Below, in pieces: positions 6,569-13,632 of a stretch of DNA of 14,888 bases. The notes below the pieces were generated by a model. That model saw only the letters and a program-made list of their open reading frames with translations. It had not been told where the DNA came from and did not search any database. The position numbers and the translations under genes were made by a program. The stretch lies in NCBI GenBank assembly GCA_020354275.1, contig CP070645.1, positions 1,525,807 through 1,540,694 of the forward strand, given 5' to 3'. Position 1 is the stretch's first letter; the number at the start of each line of letters is the position of its first letter. The stretch is from Dehalococcoidales bacterium. Lineage in GTDB: Bacteria > Chloroflexota > Dehalococcoidia > Dehalococcoidales > UBA2162.

Positions 6569-9260
6569 CTGGATTAATCCTTTCCAACCTTACGGCACAC
6601 GGTTTAAAAGACGGGGCCTTAGCTCGCGGATCCAAATTAACACCGTATAGCTTGTTAACCGGGCTCTCCGGGAATGACACCGGCATGAAAAGCAGGCCTT
6701 TGGGTAATGCATTCGTTACCCTGACAGTGGTAGTCACCTCGCCAATAGGTGAGATAACCCTGACCACATCGCCGTCGCCATATCCAGAGTACTCAGCATC
6801 ATCTTCATTGATTTCCAGCCAGGATTCCGACCAGAACCTCCGCAGCCGCGAAGCCTTCAGGCTCCTTGTGCCACTACCGAACTGGTATAGTATCGACCCG
6901 GATACCAGTGTGAAGGGATAGCCATTATCAGTCTGTCCTACTGGCTGGTTGTATTCGACCGGGGAAAACCGTCCGAATCCACTGGGGAAGAGGCCTTTAA
7001 AAAGGCGCCTTGCCCGCAGGCGTTCACTCTCCAGATCAGCACGCCCTAGTCCCTCTATCTTCAAGTCGGCATCAGCCAAGTACTGGTAAAGTGGTACCAA
7101 GTCTTCAATCTCAGTCATAACCTGTTGAAGAGTAGAATACGGCATCGATTGCCCCATAGCGCTGGCCAGCTGCAGAATTATTTCCCAGTCCGGCATGCTA
7201 TCGCCAACCGGCTCAACAGCTTTGTGTATCTGCTGAACCCTTCCTTCGAAGTTGGTGAAGGTACCCTCTTTTTCAGCAAAGCTGGCAGCAGGTAAAACCA
7301 CCGTGGCTAACTCGGCTGTTTCGGTGAGGAACAGATCAGTAGTCACCAGGAAATCGAGTGAAGTAAGGGCATCCCTCACCGCAGATGGGTTGGGAAAGCC
7401 TGATACCGGATTTTCACCCACAATCAGCATTCCCTTAACTCCGCCGGTCGCTGCCCGTTCAATCATCTCTATTGCCGTTAGTCCGGCTTCGGCTGGCAGA
7501 TCAACACCCCAGTGCTCCTCAAAGCCCTTCCTGACCTGGTCATCATCCAGGCTCTGGTAACCGGGCAGGAAGTCGGGTAGAGTGCCCATATCGCATGCCC
7601 CCAGGCCATTATTCTCCCTCTGCAGGGCAAAAATACCCCCTCCTCTCTGACCAACATTCCCGTTCAACATCGCCAGGTTCGCCAGGGCTGTTACGTTATC
7701 AGTACCGTTTATATGTTGGGTAATCCCGTTGCCGTAGACAATTGAAGCCCGTTGAGCACCGGCCAGGAGTTGGGCGGCCAGTTGTATATCCTCGGATGAG
7801 ATACCGGTTATGCTCTGGGCATATTCCGGAGTATTGTCTTTAAGGCTTCTCACCAGCTCTTCAAAATTGTCTGTCCGGCGGGTAACGAACTCCTCGTCAA
7901 AAAGCTTTTCATCGATAATTACCCTACATAGCTCATTCAGCAGCACCACGTCAGTGCCGACTTCAGGTCTAAGCCACAAGTTGGCAAACGGTGCCAGCCC
8001 GGTTTCCCTGGGATCAATCAGTAGAAGTCTCGCATTCCTGTGGTTAACGGCACGCTTGATAGCATATGATACCGCCGGAGCGGAGGCAGTCGGATTAGCC
8101 CCGATCACCATTATCACTTCCGAGTCTTCTATTTTATCGATTGTATTCGTCGTACTTGGAAAACCGATAGACTGCCCCAGACCGAACCGTGTAGCCGGAT
8201 TATACAACCGGCTGCCGTTATCGATATTGTTGGTACCCAAAACCGCCCTGGCCAGTCTCTGGAGCAGGTAGTTCTCTTCATTGGTGCACTTTGAGGAACC
8301 AAGAATAGCCAGGCTACTGGCACCGTGGTCTTCTTTGATACGCTTGAATTCGCCCGATATATGGCCTAGAGCCTGCTCCCACGACGCCTCCTGGAAACTG
8401 CCATCGACCTTGATTAAGGGGCTGGTTAACCTTTCGTTACTATGTACGAAATCATAGCCATAGCTCCCCCTGACACAAAGTGTACCCCGGTTCACCTGGC
8501 TTTTTGTTCCGGGTTTTACTCTTACAACCTTGTTATCCTTGACCTCCAGAGAGATACTGCAGCCACAGCCGCAGAAAGGACATATCGAATCAACCGTAGT
8601 TGTCGTCGTCCCGTGGTAACTCCTTTCCTTTTCCATAAGAGCACCTGTGGGACACATGGCCACGCAGGTCCCGCAGAAGGTACAGGCAGACTCTTCCAGA
8701 GGTACATCGCCCAGAGTAGCCGGTTTGGCAGTGAAACCCCGGTCCATATAATCGATAGCACCCTCAACAACCAGCTCCTGGTCAGCCCGGATACACTTGG
8801 CACACAAAATGCACCGCGACAGGTCTCTTTCAATAAACGGGTTGACGTCTTGAATGGCTGCCGATTGCGGGAGCCTTTGAAAATCCAGCAGACCGATACC
8901 CATTTCCGAAGCCAGTTTGCGTAACTGGCAGCGGTTACCCTTATCGCACACCAGGCAGGAATCGGGGTGGCTGGCAAGCATAAACTGGACGATTACTTTC
9001 CGACGCTCGATTACCCGTGGTGACCGGGTATTTATTACCATTCCCGGTCTTATCGGAACAACGCAGGATGCCAGGAGAGCCCCTGAAGAATCGTCCTCTA
9101 CCAGACAAAGCCGGCAGGCACCGGTCGGGTTAAGATGGGGATCGTGACACAGTGTGGGTATATCCACCCCAGAATCACGGGCCAGGTCAAGTATAGTCAT
9201 CCCCGAGTAGCCACTTACTTCAACTCCATCAAGCGTTATGGTTACCGCTTCCAATAGCAC
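6561..9260 (-). CDS. NuoG / formate-dehydrogenase-alpha-like molybdopterin oxidoreductase with altered active site
   Basis: An 899-residue protein with domain order as in NAD-dependent formate dehydrogenase alpha. It has a [2Fe-2S] domain (C38, C49, C52, C66), a His-Cys3 [4Fe-4S] (H98, C102, C105, C111) and a two-cluster ferredoxin domain (C150, C153, C156 and C193, C196, C199, C203). The Mo-domain [4Fe-4S] follows (C227, C230, C234, C262), then the MGD domains to the C-terminus (SFKPCAVRLERI). Homology-based tools would probably name it formate dehydrogenase. However, the RVUH/RVCH motif reads R351-L-Y353-N354, and the active-site Arg of VRGQNNVQGACDMG is replaced by Gln in LQRENNGLGACDMG (Q547). 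The fourth Cys of the first ferredoxin motif is Asp160. Formate oxidation is therefore doubtful. The start is a GTG at 9260; a TTG two codons later is also possible. The gene follows the tandem-receiver gene by 24 bases. Confidence 0.9.
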   Translation of the reverse strand: MLLEAVTITLDGVEVSGYSGMTILDLARDSGVDIPTLCHDPHLNPTGACRLCLVEDDSSGALLASCVVPIRPGMVINTRSPRVIERRKVIVQFMLASHPDSCLVCDKGNRCQLRKLASEMGIGLLDFQRLPQSAAIQDVNPFIERDLSRCILCAKCIRADQELVVEGAIDYMDRGFTAKPATLGDVPLEESACTFCGTCVAMCPTGALMEKERSYHGTTTTTVDSICPFCGCGCSISLEVKDNKVVRVKPGTKSQVNRGTLCVRGSYGYDFVHSNERLTSPLIKVDGSFQEASWEQALGHISGEFKRIKEDHGASSLAILGSSKCTNEENYLLQRLARAVLGTNNIDNGSRLYNPATRFGLGQSIGFPSTTNTIDKIEDSEVIMVIGANPTASAPAVSYAIKRAVNHRNARLLLIDPRETGLAPFANLWLRPEVGTDVVLLNELCRVIIDEKLFDEEFVTRRTDNFEELVRSLKDNTPEYAQSITGISSEDIQLAAQLLAGAQRASIVYGNGITQHINGTDNVTALANLAMLNGNVGQRGGGIFALQRENNGLGACDMGTLPDFLPGYQSLDDDQVRKGFEEHWGVDLPAEAGLTAIEMIERAATGGVKGMLIVGENPVSGFPNPSAVRDALTSLDFLVTTDLFLTETAELATVVLPAASFAEKEGTFTNFEGRVQQIHKAVEPVGDSMPDWEIILQLASAMGQSMPYSTLQQVMTEIEDLVPLYQYLADADLKIEGLGRADLESERLRARRLFKGLFPSGFGRFSPVEYNQPVGQTDNGYPFTLVSGSILYQFGSGTRSLKASRLRRFWSESWLEINEDDAEYSGYGDGDVVRVISPIGEVTTTVRVTNALPKGLLFMPVSFPESPVNKLYGVNLDPRAKAPSFKPCAVRLERINPDG

Positions 9261-9284
9261 CTCTTTATCATTCTAAAATTACGG

Positions 9285-10076
9285 CTAATTCTTGGCTACC
9301 GTATGCACAAATTGCTTCCCCTCACTTACTGACCTTATTCCGGTCAACAGCATGGAACTGACCGCTGTTTTCGGGATAAAACCGATAGCGCCCATCTGCT
9401 GGCTGACCAGGACATTTTCGTCATCATCATACTGGGTCAGCATTATCACTTTGGCCTGCGGGCATCCCTTGCATATCTCCCTAGTTGCATCCAGCCCGTT
9501 CATCACCGGCATGACAATATCCATGAGCACCACATCAGGGGAAAGCTCGATGGTCTTCTCCAGTGCTTCCCTGCCATTTACCGCATCGCCAATTACCTGC
9601 ATATCCTGCTGGAGAGCCAGTACGGCGCGAATACCGTCCCTGACCACGGCATGGTCATCAGCCACCAGTATCCTGATTCTCCTGGTTACTCTATCTAGCA
9701 GCTTCTCAATACGGGACACCAGCACTGACGGCTCAACAGGCTTGGCCAGGAAGTCCTCGGCTTCGCACTGCATCCCCTCATCCTTTCTCCACCCCCTGGT
9801 GAGTTCCTCCTCCCGCCGGGCATTGACAACCAGTATAAGCACGTCGTTGAACCTTGATGTTTGTTTTAGCCATTGATGGAAGAGGAAGGCATCCCCCCGC
9901 GGCATAATCGTACCCAGAACAACTGCGTCTGGCTTATTAGCTCTTACCCCCGCCTCAGCCTGATTGCGGTTACCAGCAACGACTACTTCATACGGTTTTG
10001 CCTGTAAGGCTACCTGTATACCGCGCACAAAATCAGGTTCGTCATCCACAACCAAAATTCTGCCGATCTTTTCCAT
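9285..10076 (-). CDS. Tandem receiver-domain protein (REC-REC) without output domain; first receiver degenerate
   Basis: A 263-residue cytoplasmic protein. Receiver 1 (residues 5-125) keeps the acidic pair D11-D12 and K112 in FLAKP, but the phosphoacceptor position reads VVLGTIMP, so the Asp is Gly55. Receiver 2 (134-255) is intact: D140-D141, D186 in LMDIVMP, T214 and K236. It is roughly half identical to the receiver of the NarL-type regulator encoded just upstream. The protein stops where a LuxR-type DNA-binding domain would begin, and only 24 bases separate it from the next gene, so no lost HTH remnant fits. The ATG at 10076 has AAGGAGGG. It is the first gene of the metabolic run. It may act through protein contacts, or compete for phosphate from the same kinase. 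Both ideas are inference. Confidence 0.88.
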   Translation of the reverse strand: MEKIGRILVVDDEPDFVRGIQVALQAKPYEVVVAGNRNQAEAGVRANKPDAVVLGTIMPRGDAFLFHQWLKQTSRFNDVLILVVNARREEELTRGWRKDEGMQCEAEDFLAKPVEPSVLVSRIEKLLDRVTRRIRILVADDHAVVRDGIRAVLALQQDMQVIGDAVNGREALEKTIELSPDVVLMDIVMPVMNGLDATREICKGCPQAKVIMLTQYDDDENVLVSQQMGAIGFIPKTAVSSMLLTGIRSVSEGKQFVHTVAKN

Positions 10077-10113
10077 AACAACCCTCCTTCCCCTGTCACT
10101 GTCACCATACCAC

Positions 10114-10355
10114 TTTACCTGATATGGTCAGGACAAATTCTGCTTCACCTGATAATAGCCTAGCATTGTGATATAGCAAGCGAAAGAGGGCTTCACCTGA
10201 AAAGATATGATGGTATACCCTAGTGTTTTCCAGTATTTTCCCTTGGTTTTCATTCACAGGTGAAAATGAATCAGACAGGTAATCTTAAAAAAGATTAAAA
10301 TGGAGACTGGAGAGTACCCGGGCTAAGGTTTGAGGTTATAATATGCTTACCTGAA
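10114..10355. repeat. Cluster of TTCACCTGA-like repeats and dyads (operator-like)
   Basis: Plus-strand copies: TTTACCTGA (10114-10122), TTCACCTGA (10144-10152 and 10192-10200) and TTACCTGAA (10347-10355). Inverted copies are TTCACCTG within the palindrome TTCACAGGTGAA (10253-10264) and TTACCTGT (10282-10275, minus). The palindrome is the centre of a longer 22-base dyad at 10249-10270. Another dyad, CCTGA-5-TCAGG, is at 10118-10132. Two copies bracket the candidate promoter of the tandem-receiver gene, one touching the -10 box and one just before the -35 box. A binding site for a regulator, perhaps the adjacent NarL-type protein, is plausible. Confidence 0.6.
10152..10179 (-). promoter_or_regulatory. 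Candidate promoter of the tandem-receiver/NuoG-like/NuoEF/metVF operon
   Basis: The minus strand reads TTGCTA (10179-10174), a 16-base spacer and TATTAT (10157-10152), about 75 bases before the start codon at 10076. TATTAT matches five of six consensus bases and TTGCTA four of six. Copies of the TTCACCTGA repeat lie at 10144-10152 (overlapping the -10 edge) and 10192-10200 (just upstream of -35), which supports a regulated promoter. Confidence 0.45.
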
Positions 10356-10357
10356 GA

Positions 10358-11017
10358 CTAGTAGGGAATAATGCCCTTACGCAGGGCATACCTGACCAAC
10401 TCAATTCTATTCCGGATACCGAGTTTGGCCATCAGGTTAGTCTTGTGTCCCTCAACGGTCTTTGGGCTGACGATCAGCTTATCGGCGATTTCCTGGGTGG
10501 TATATCCCTCCACCACCAGTTTAAGCACGTCCCGCTCCCTTGTAGTCAACTGCTGGTACGGGTCATTGCGGACGCGCTCACCTCCGTGCTGGTAGTTTTC
10601 TACCACCAGTTTGGTTATTGACGGCGAAAGGTAAGAATCTCCCTGGTAAATAGAGCGAATACCTGAGACTAGTTCCGCGGAAGCAGCTACCTTGCTGATA
10701 AAGCCAGAGGCTCCGGCTTCAATAACCGGGAATACATATTCCTTATCATCATACTGGGTCAGAACCAGCACTTTTGTTTTGGGGAACCGTTTGCATATCC
10801 GCCGGGTAGCCTCTAACCCGCCCATAATCGGCATAGCAACATCCATGAGCACCACGTCTGGCTCAAGCTCCTCGACCAGCTTTAGTGCTTCACTTCCATC
10901 AGCAGCCTCCCCAACTACCTCAATATCACCGGCCAGTGTCAATAAGGCACAGATACCATCCCGCACAATAGTATGGTCATCTACTACCAGTACCTTTATT
11001 CTTTCCATCTTCGTCAT
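10358..11017 (-). CDS. NarL/FixJ-family response regulator (REC + LuxR-type HTH)
   Basis: A 219-residue DNA-binding response regulator. Receiver: D13-D14, phosphoacceptor D59 in LMDVAMP, T87 and K109. The LuxR-type helix-turn-helix occupies about 155-215, with LTTRERDVLKLVVEGYTTQ, IADKLIVSPKTVEGHKTNLM and the usual C-terminal helix. All signature residues are intact. Its start overlaps the end of the histidine kinase gene by about 40 bases, so the two form a cognate pair translated together; an ATG three codons later (11008) is an alternative start. It is followed by the repeat-rich spacer and then the metabolic operon, so that operon is the obvious candidate target. The signal is unknown. 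Confidence 0.95.
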   Translation of the reverse strand: MTKMERIKVLVVDDHTIVRDGICALLTLAGDIEVVGEAADGSEALKLVEELEPDVVLMDVAMPIMGGLEATRRICKRFPKTKVLVLTQYDDKEYVFPVIEAGASGFISKVAASAELVSGIRSIYQGDSYLSPSITKLVVENYQHGGERVRNDPYQQLTTRERDVLKLVVEGYTTQEIADKLIVSPKTVEGHKTNLMAKLGIRNRIELVRYALRKGIIPY

Positions 11018-12257
11018 GCCAGCTTAATGGCACTCTGGCCCGGACATTAGTTCCCTGGCCCGGACTGGAATCTATTGAGCAGGTACCACCAAGAAGCCCG
11101 ACCCTCTCTTTCATACTAAACACGCCACGGCCACGGCCATTTGGTTCAATATCGGTGATTTCTGAGACATCAAACCCCTGCCCATCATCACTGACGGTCA
11201 GTAAGAGTTCATCATCCCTGTGTTCCAAGACAATGGATGCGTTTTTTGCCCTGGAATGCTGGGCAATGTTACCGATAGCCCCCTGGGTCCAACGGTAAAG
11301 CCCGGCCTCGACTTCAGGTGGCAAATATCCTAGCACTCCGATTGTTTCCACATCTACATTTATATCCAGGGGGCGAAGGCTGGTCTCAGCATACTGACGG
11401 ATAGCCGGGATTAATCCCAGTGTATCCAGCAGGGCGGGGCGTAAATCAGCGATTAACTTACTTATGTCGCCGTGCACCTGGGCGGCCAGAGATTGCACTT
11501 TCTTCAAACCTGATATAAACTCCGCGTCCTGAGTACCAGACATCTCGGCCATATCCACCAGCGCCTGCAGCTGAAGAGCCAGCCCGGAGAGTACCTGACT
11601 GGTCTCATCATGTAGCTCACGGGCTATCCTCCTCCGCTCTTCTTCCTGAGCCACCAGGGTCTGCTGAGCCAGTTGACGGTATCTTTCTCTTGCCTTTCTC
11701 AGCCGCTCATACAGCCGTGACTGCTCAATAGCAACACCGAGCTGGTCTCCCATGGAGTGCAGAAGGTACAGGTCACTGGTGGTAAACCGCCTTGGGGTAC
11801 GGCTGGCTATGTTTATGACTCCCAGCACAGCGTCTTTAGCCCGCAAAGGAACACTGATGAATGCCTTCAAACCTTCAGTGGTTATCAGATCCGGACGTGC
11901 CACTCGCGGGTCAGCCGATATATCTTCCAGAAGTATGGCCTTTCCGCTTTCAGCTACCCTACCGGAAATCCCCTCACCCGGGCCGATCTGCATTTCCTCA
12001 ACATATCTGGTACTCAAACCAGTATGGACACGATAGGCAAGCGATTGAGTCTCTTCATCCATCAGTAAGATGCCCCCGATGGTGCCGTTCATAACATCAA
12101 GCATGGTATCTAGGGCAACCCTGAGAATAGCATCCAGTTCCCACAGACCACTGAGTGCCGCTGAGACGCGGCTCAAGGCTACAAGCTCATGTTGCTGCTT
12201 TTGTATCTCTTCTTCCGGAGTCTGTACCTCTGAATTATCAGGGTTATCTGTTACCAT
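10977..12257 (-). CDS. Soluble GAF-domain sensor histidine kinase (HisKA_3, NarX/DegS class)
   Basis: A 426-residue kinase without membrane segments. A GAF domain spans about 40-180 (GGILLMDEETQSLAYRV, GEGISGRVAESGKAILLEDI, FISVPLRAKDAVLGVINIAS). A coiled linker (182-207) leads to the HisKA_3 dimerisation domain with phosphoacceptor His216 in RELHDETSQVLSGLALQLQ. The HATPase_c domain (about 315-412) has N330 in the N-box, DDGQGFD (357-363), GRGRGVFSMKERV and GQGTNVRARVPL. The N-box Glu expected after Gln325 is Gly326. The ATG at 12257 has AAGGTG about ten bases upstream and a near-consensus promoter further up. The GAF domain probably binds a small molecule or cofactor inside the cell; the ligand is not evident. 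Cognate partner: the overlapping NarL-type regulator. Confidence 0.95.
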   Translation of the reverse strand: MVTDNPDNSEVQTPEEEIQKQQHELVALSRVSAALSGLWELDAILRVALDTMLDVMNGTIGGILLMDEETQSLAYRVHTGLSTRYVEEMQIGPGEGISGRVAESGKAILLEDISADPRVARPDLITTEGLKAFISVPLRAKDAVLGVINIASRTPRRFTTSDLYLLHSMGDQLGVAIEQSRLYERLRKARERYRQLAQQTLVAQEEERRRIARELHDETSQVLSGLALQLQALVDMAEMSGTQDAEFISGLKKVQSLAAQVHGDISKLIADLRPALLDTLGLIPAIRQYAETSLRPLDINVDVETIGVLGYLPPEVEAGLYRWTQGAIGNIAQHSRAKNASIVLEHRDDELLLTVSDDGQGFDVSEITDIEPNGRGRGVFSMKERVGLLGGTCSIDSSPGQGTNVRARVPLSWHDEDGKNKGTGSR

Positions 12258-12318
12258 TTACCGTAACACCTTATCCTAGTAAAGTTACCATTCATAAACG
12301 ATGGCTATTTTTGACTAG

Positions 12319-12347
12319 ACTATATGAAATCTCGGGGTAGTTGTCAA
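12319..12347 (-). promoter_or_regulatory. Near-consensus promoter of the histidine kinase/response regulator pair
   Basis: Minus strand TTGACA (12347-12342), a 17-base spacer and TATAGT (12324-12319). Expected transcription start is near 12312, about 55 bases before the kinase ATG. Confidence 0.7.
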
Positions 12348-12383
12348 ACACCGCCAGGCACCAATCCCTCGGTAGTTTCCACC

Positions 12384-12412
12384 TTGACATCGCCCAGCCC
12401 GCCGCCTATACT
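12384..12412 (+). promoter_or_regulatory. Near-consensus promoter of the crotonase-family gene
   Basis: Plus strand TTGACA (12384-12389), a 17-base spacer and TATACT (12407-12412). Expected start is near 12419, giving a leader of about 35 bases that contains GAAGGAGTG before the ATG at 12455. It is back to back with the kinase promoter; the two -35 boxes are 36 bases apart. Confidence 0.75.
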
Positions 12413-12454
12413 GTGACCACGATAAAGATAAAAAAAGTATTGAAGGAGTGAAAC

Positions 12455-13267
12455 ATGTCTGAGAATCCTTTACTGATCGAGCGACGGGAACGGGTAGCCA
12501 TATTGACCATGAATAGACCCGACAGGTTGAACGCTTTAAGCCGCGACCTCCAGGACAGTATCATGCAGACCTGTCAGGACCTGAGAAACGATGATGATAT
12601 CTGGGCAGTCATATTCACCGGGGCCGGCCGGGGTTTCTGCTCAGGGGTTGATTTACTCGGTGGCGGTGGTGGTACCCCTCCGAGGCGTGACACACAACCC
12701 AGCCGGCAGCAGCGTCTGGATGTATATGGCTGGACGGGAAGAATATCCACAGCGGTCTACCGCACTATTGATAAACCGACAATCGCCGCCGTCAATGGTG
12801 TAGCCGCGGGTGCCGGTATGTCTATAGCACTTGCCTGCGATTTGCGTGTCGGTACCGAGAATACCCGTTTCAAGACGGTTTTCATCGAACGCAGTTTAAG
12901 CCCTGACACAGGCATGTCTTATTTCCTGCCCCGCATCGTGGGTTACAGCCGTGCCTGCGACTTGGTCTTCAGCAGCCGTTACATTGAGGCTGACGAAGCC
13001 TACCGTATCGGCCTAATTGACCGTTTGGTACCTGTTGACAAGTTGCTGGAAGAAGCGGTGGAACTGGCCAATCAAATCGCCTTCTGGCCACCGGTGGCCA
13101 TGCAGTCGGCACGGCGAGTGCTCCAGCAGAGCATGGAATCATCCTTTGATCAGCAACTACGCAACGAACAGTGGGGTCTCGACTTTGCCCGTAAAGCACC
13201 GCATGATTCGCAGGAATCACGTGAATCATTCCGGGAGCGCCGCCCGCCGAAATTTACCGGGCAATAA
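12455..13267 (+). CDS. Enoyl-CoA hydratase/isomerase (crotonase) family protein, PaaG-like
   Basis: A 270-residue crotonase-fold protein acting on acyl-CoA thioesters. Visible: LTMNRPDRLNALS (17-29), oxyanion-hole segments GRGFCSGVDL (58-67) and NGVAAGAGMSIALACDLR (114-131), LSPDTGMSYFLPRIVG (148-163), and a C-terminal SRESFRERRPPKF helix as in typical family members. The two Glu residues that hydrate enoyl-CoA in classical ECH (rat Glu144 and Glu164) align with Ser123 and Phe143. Asp151 of the PD(T)G motif is kept, as in PaaG-type isomerases. An isomerase or other crotonase reaction is therefore more likely than simple hydration. Excellent ribosome site (GAAGGAG). It stands alone on the plus strand with its own promoter, so no pathway can be read from neighbours. 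Confidence 0.92.
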   Translation: MSENPLLIERRERVAILTMNRPDRLNALSRDLQDSIMQTCQDLRNDDDIWAVIFTGAGRGFCSGVDLLGGGGGTPPRRDTQPSRQQRLDVYGWTGRISTAVYRTIDKPTIAAVNGVAAGAGMSIALACDLRVGTENTRFKTVFIERSLSPDTGMSYFLPRIVGYSRACDLVFSSRYIEADEAYRIGLIDRLVPVDKLLEEAVELANQIAFWPPVAMQSARRVLQQSMESSFDQQLRNEQWGLDFARKAPHDSQESRESFRERRPPKFTGQ

Positions 13268-13398
13268 TAGCCAACGCCAAAACGTTGCTTAACACCATAT
13301 GGATTATAATCTAGAAGCTGATATGTAAGCCGTGGGTGCCTGATGGAGGTCTTGCCCTTAACGCAAATGCTCTATGACTAGGGTTAAAAAGGGGAACA

Positions 13399-13581
13399 CT
13401 ACTTATCACGGCGCCGTACCCTCTGTACTACCCATGCCAGGACAGCAGTCCCGATAATGAGGATAACCAGTTGCAGCAGGATCAGCTGTTTAAATATCGA
13501 CGATATTATGGGAATGACAATCAGCAGAAACAGTAGAACCGCAATAAAAAGGGCAATATCTCTGAATATACCGCTTCTCAA
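13399..13581 (-). CDS. Small two-helix membrane protein, unknown function
   Basis: Sixty residues with two strongly hydrophobic segments (about 7-29 and 32-52) joined by a short SIFKQ turn, ending in a positively charged tail (QRVRRRDK) that would stay in the cytoplasm. The start is a TTG at 13581; GAGGGG lies about 13 bases upstream, longer than usual, and an in-frame stop precedes it. It follows the PIG-L-type gene by about 50 bases in the same direction, so it may be co-transcribed. No family is recognised. Clean membrane topology argues for a real gene, while the weak start leaves doubt. Confidence 0.55.
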   Translation of the reverse strand: MRSGIFRDIALFIAVLLFLLIVIPIISSIFKQLILLQLVILIIGTAVLAWVVQRVRRRDK

Positions 13582-13632
13582 TATGCTGCTTGAACCCCTC
13601 TAACCTGTCCTGTCATACCTTGGTTAGCTGGA

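Noticed and set aside
8199..8204. Selenocysteine or frameshift at the missing catalytic position
   Set aside because: The codons are TAT AAT, not TGA, and the frame is continuous with conserved motifs on both sides, so this is a true Tyr-Asn replacement.
8442..8924. Long open plus-strand frame opposite the NuoG-like gene
   Set aside because: It mirrors the well-supported minus-strand coding sequence, has no recognisable domain and lacks a good ribosome site; the same applies to the open plus-strand frame at 78-764.
10280..10297. AT-rich hairpin TAATCTT-AAAA-AAGATTA as a terminator of the response regulator gene
   Set aside because: The stem is mostly A-T and no T tract follows it on the minus strand, so it does not look like an intrinsic terminator.
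13272..13287. Hairpin CAACG-CCAAAA-CGTTG after the crotonase gene as a terminator
   Set aside because: The stem is only five base pairs and no T tract follows.
13305..13310. Perfect TATAAT on the plus strand downstream of the crotonase gene
   Set aside because: No matching -35 box at 16-18 bases upstream and no plus-strand gene after it.
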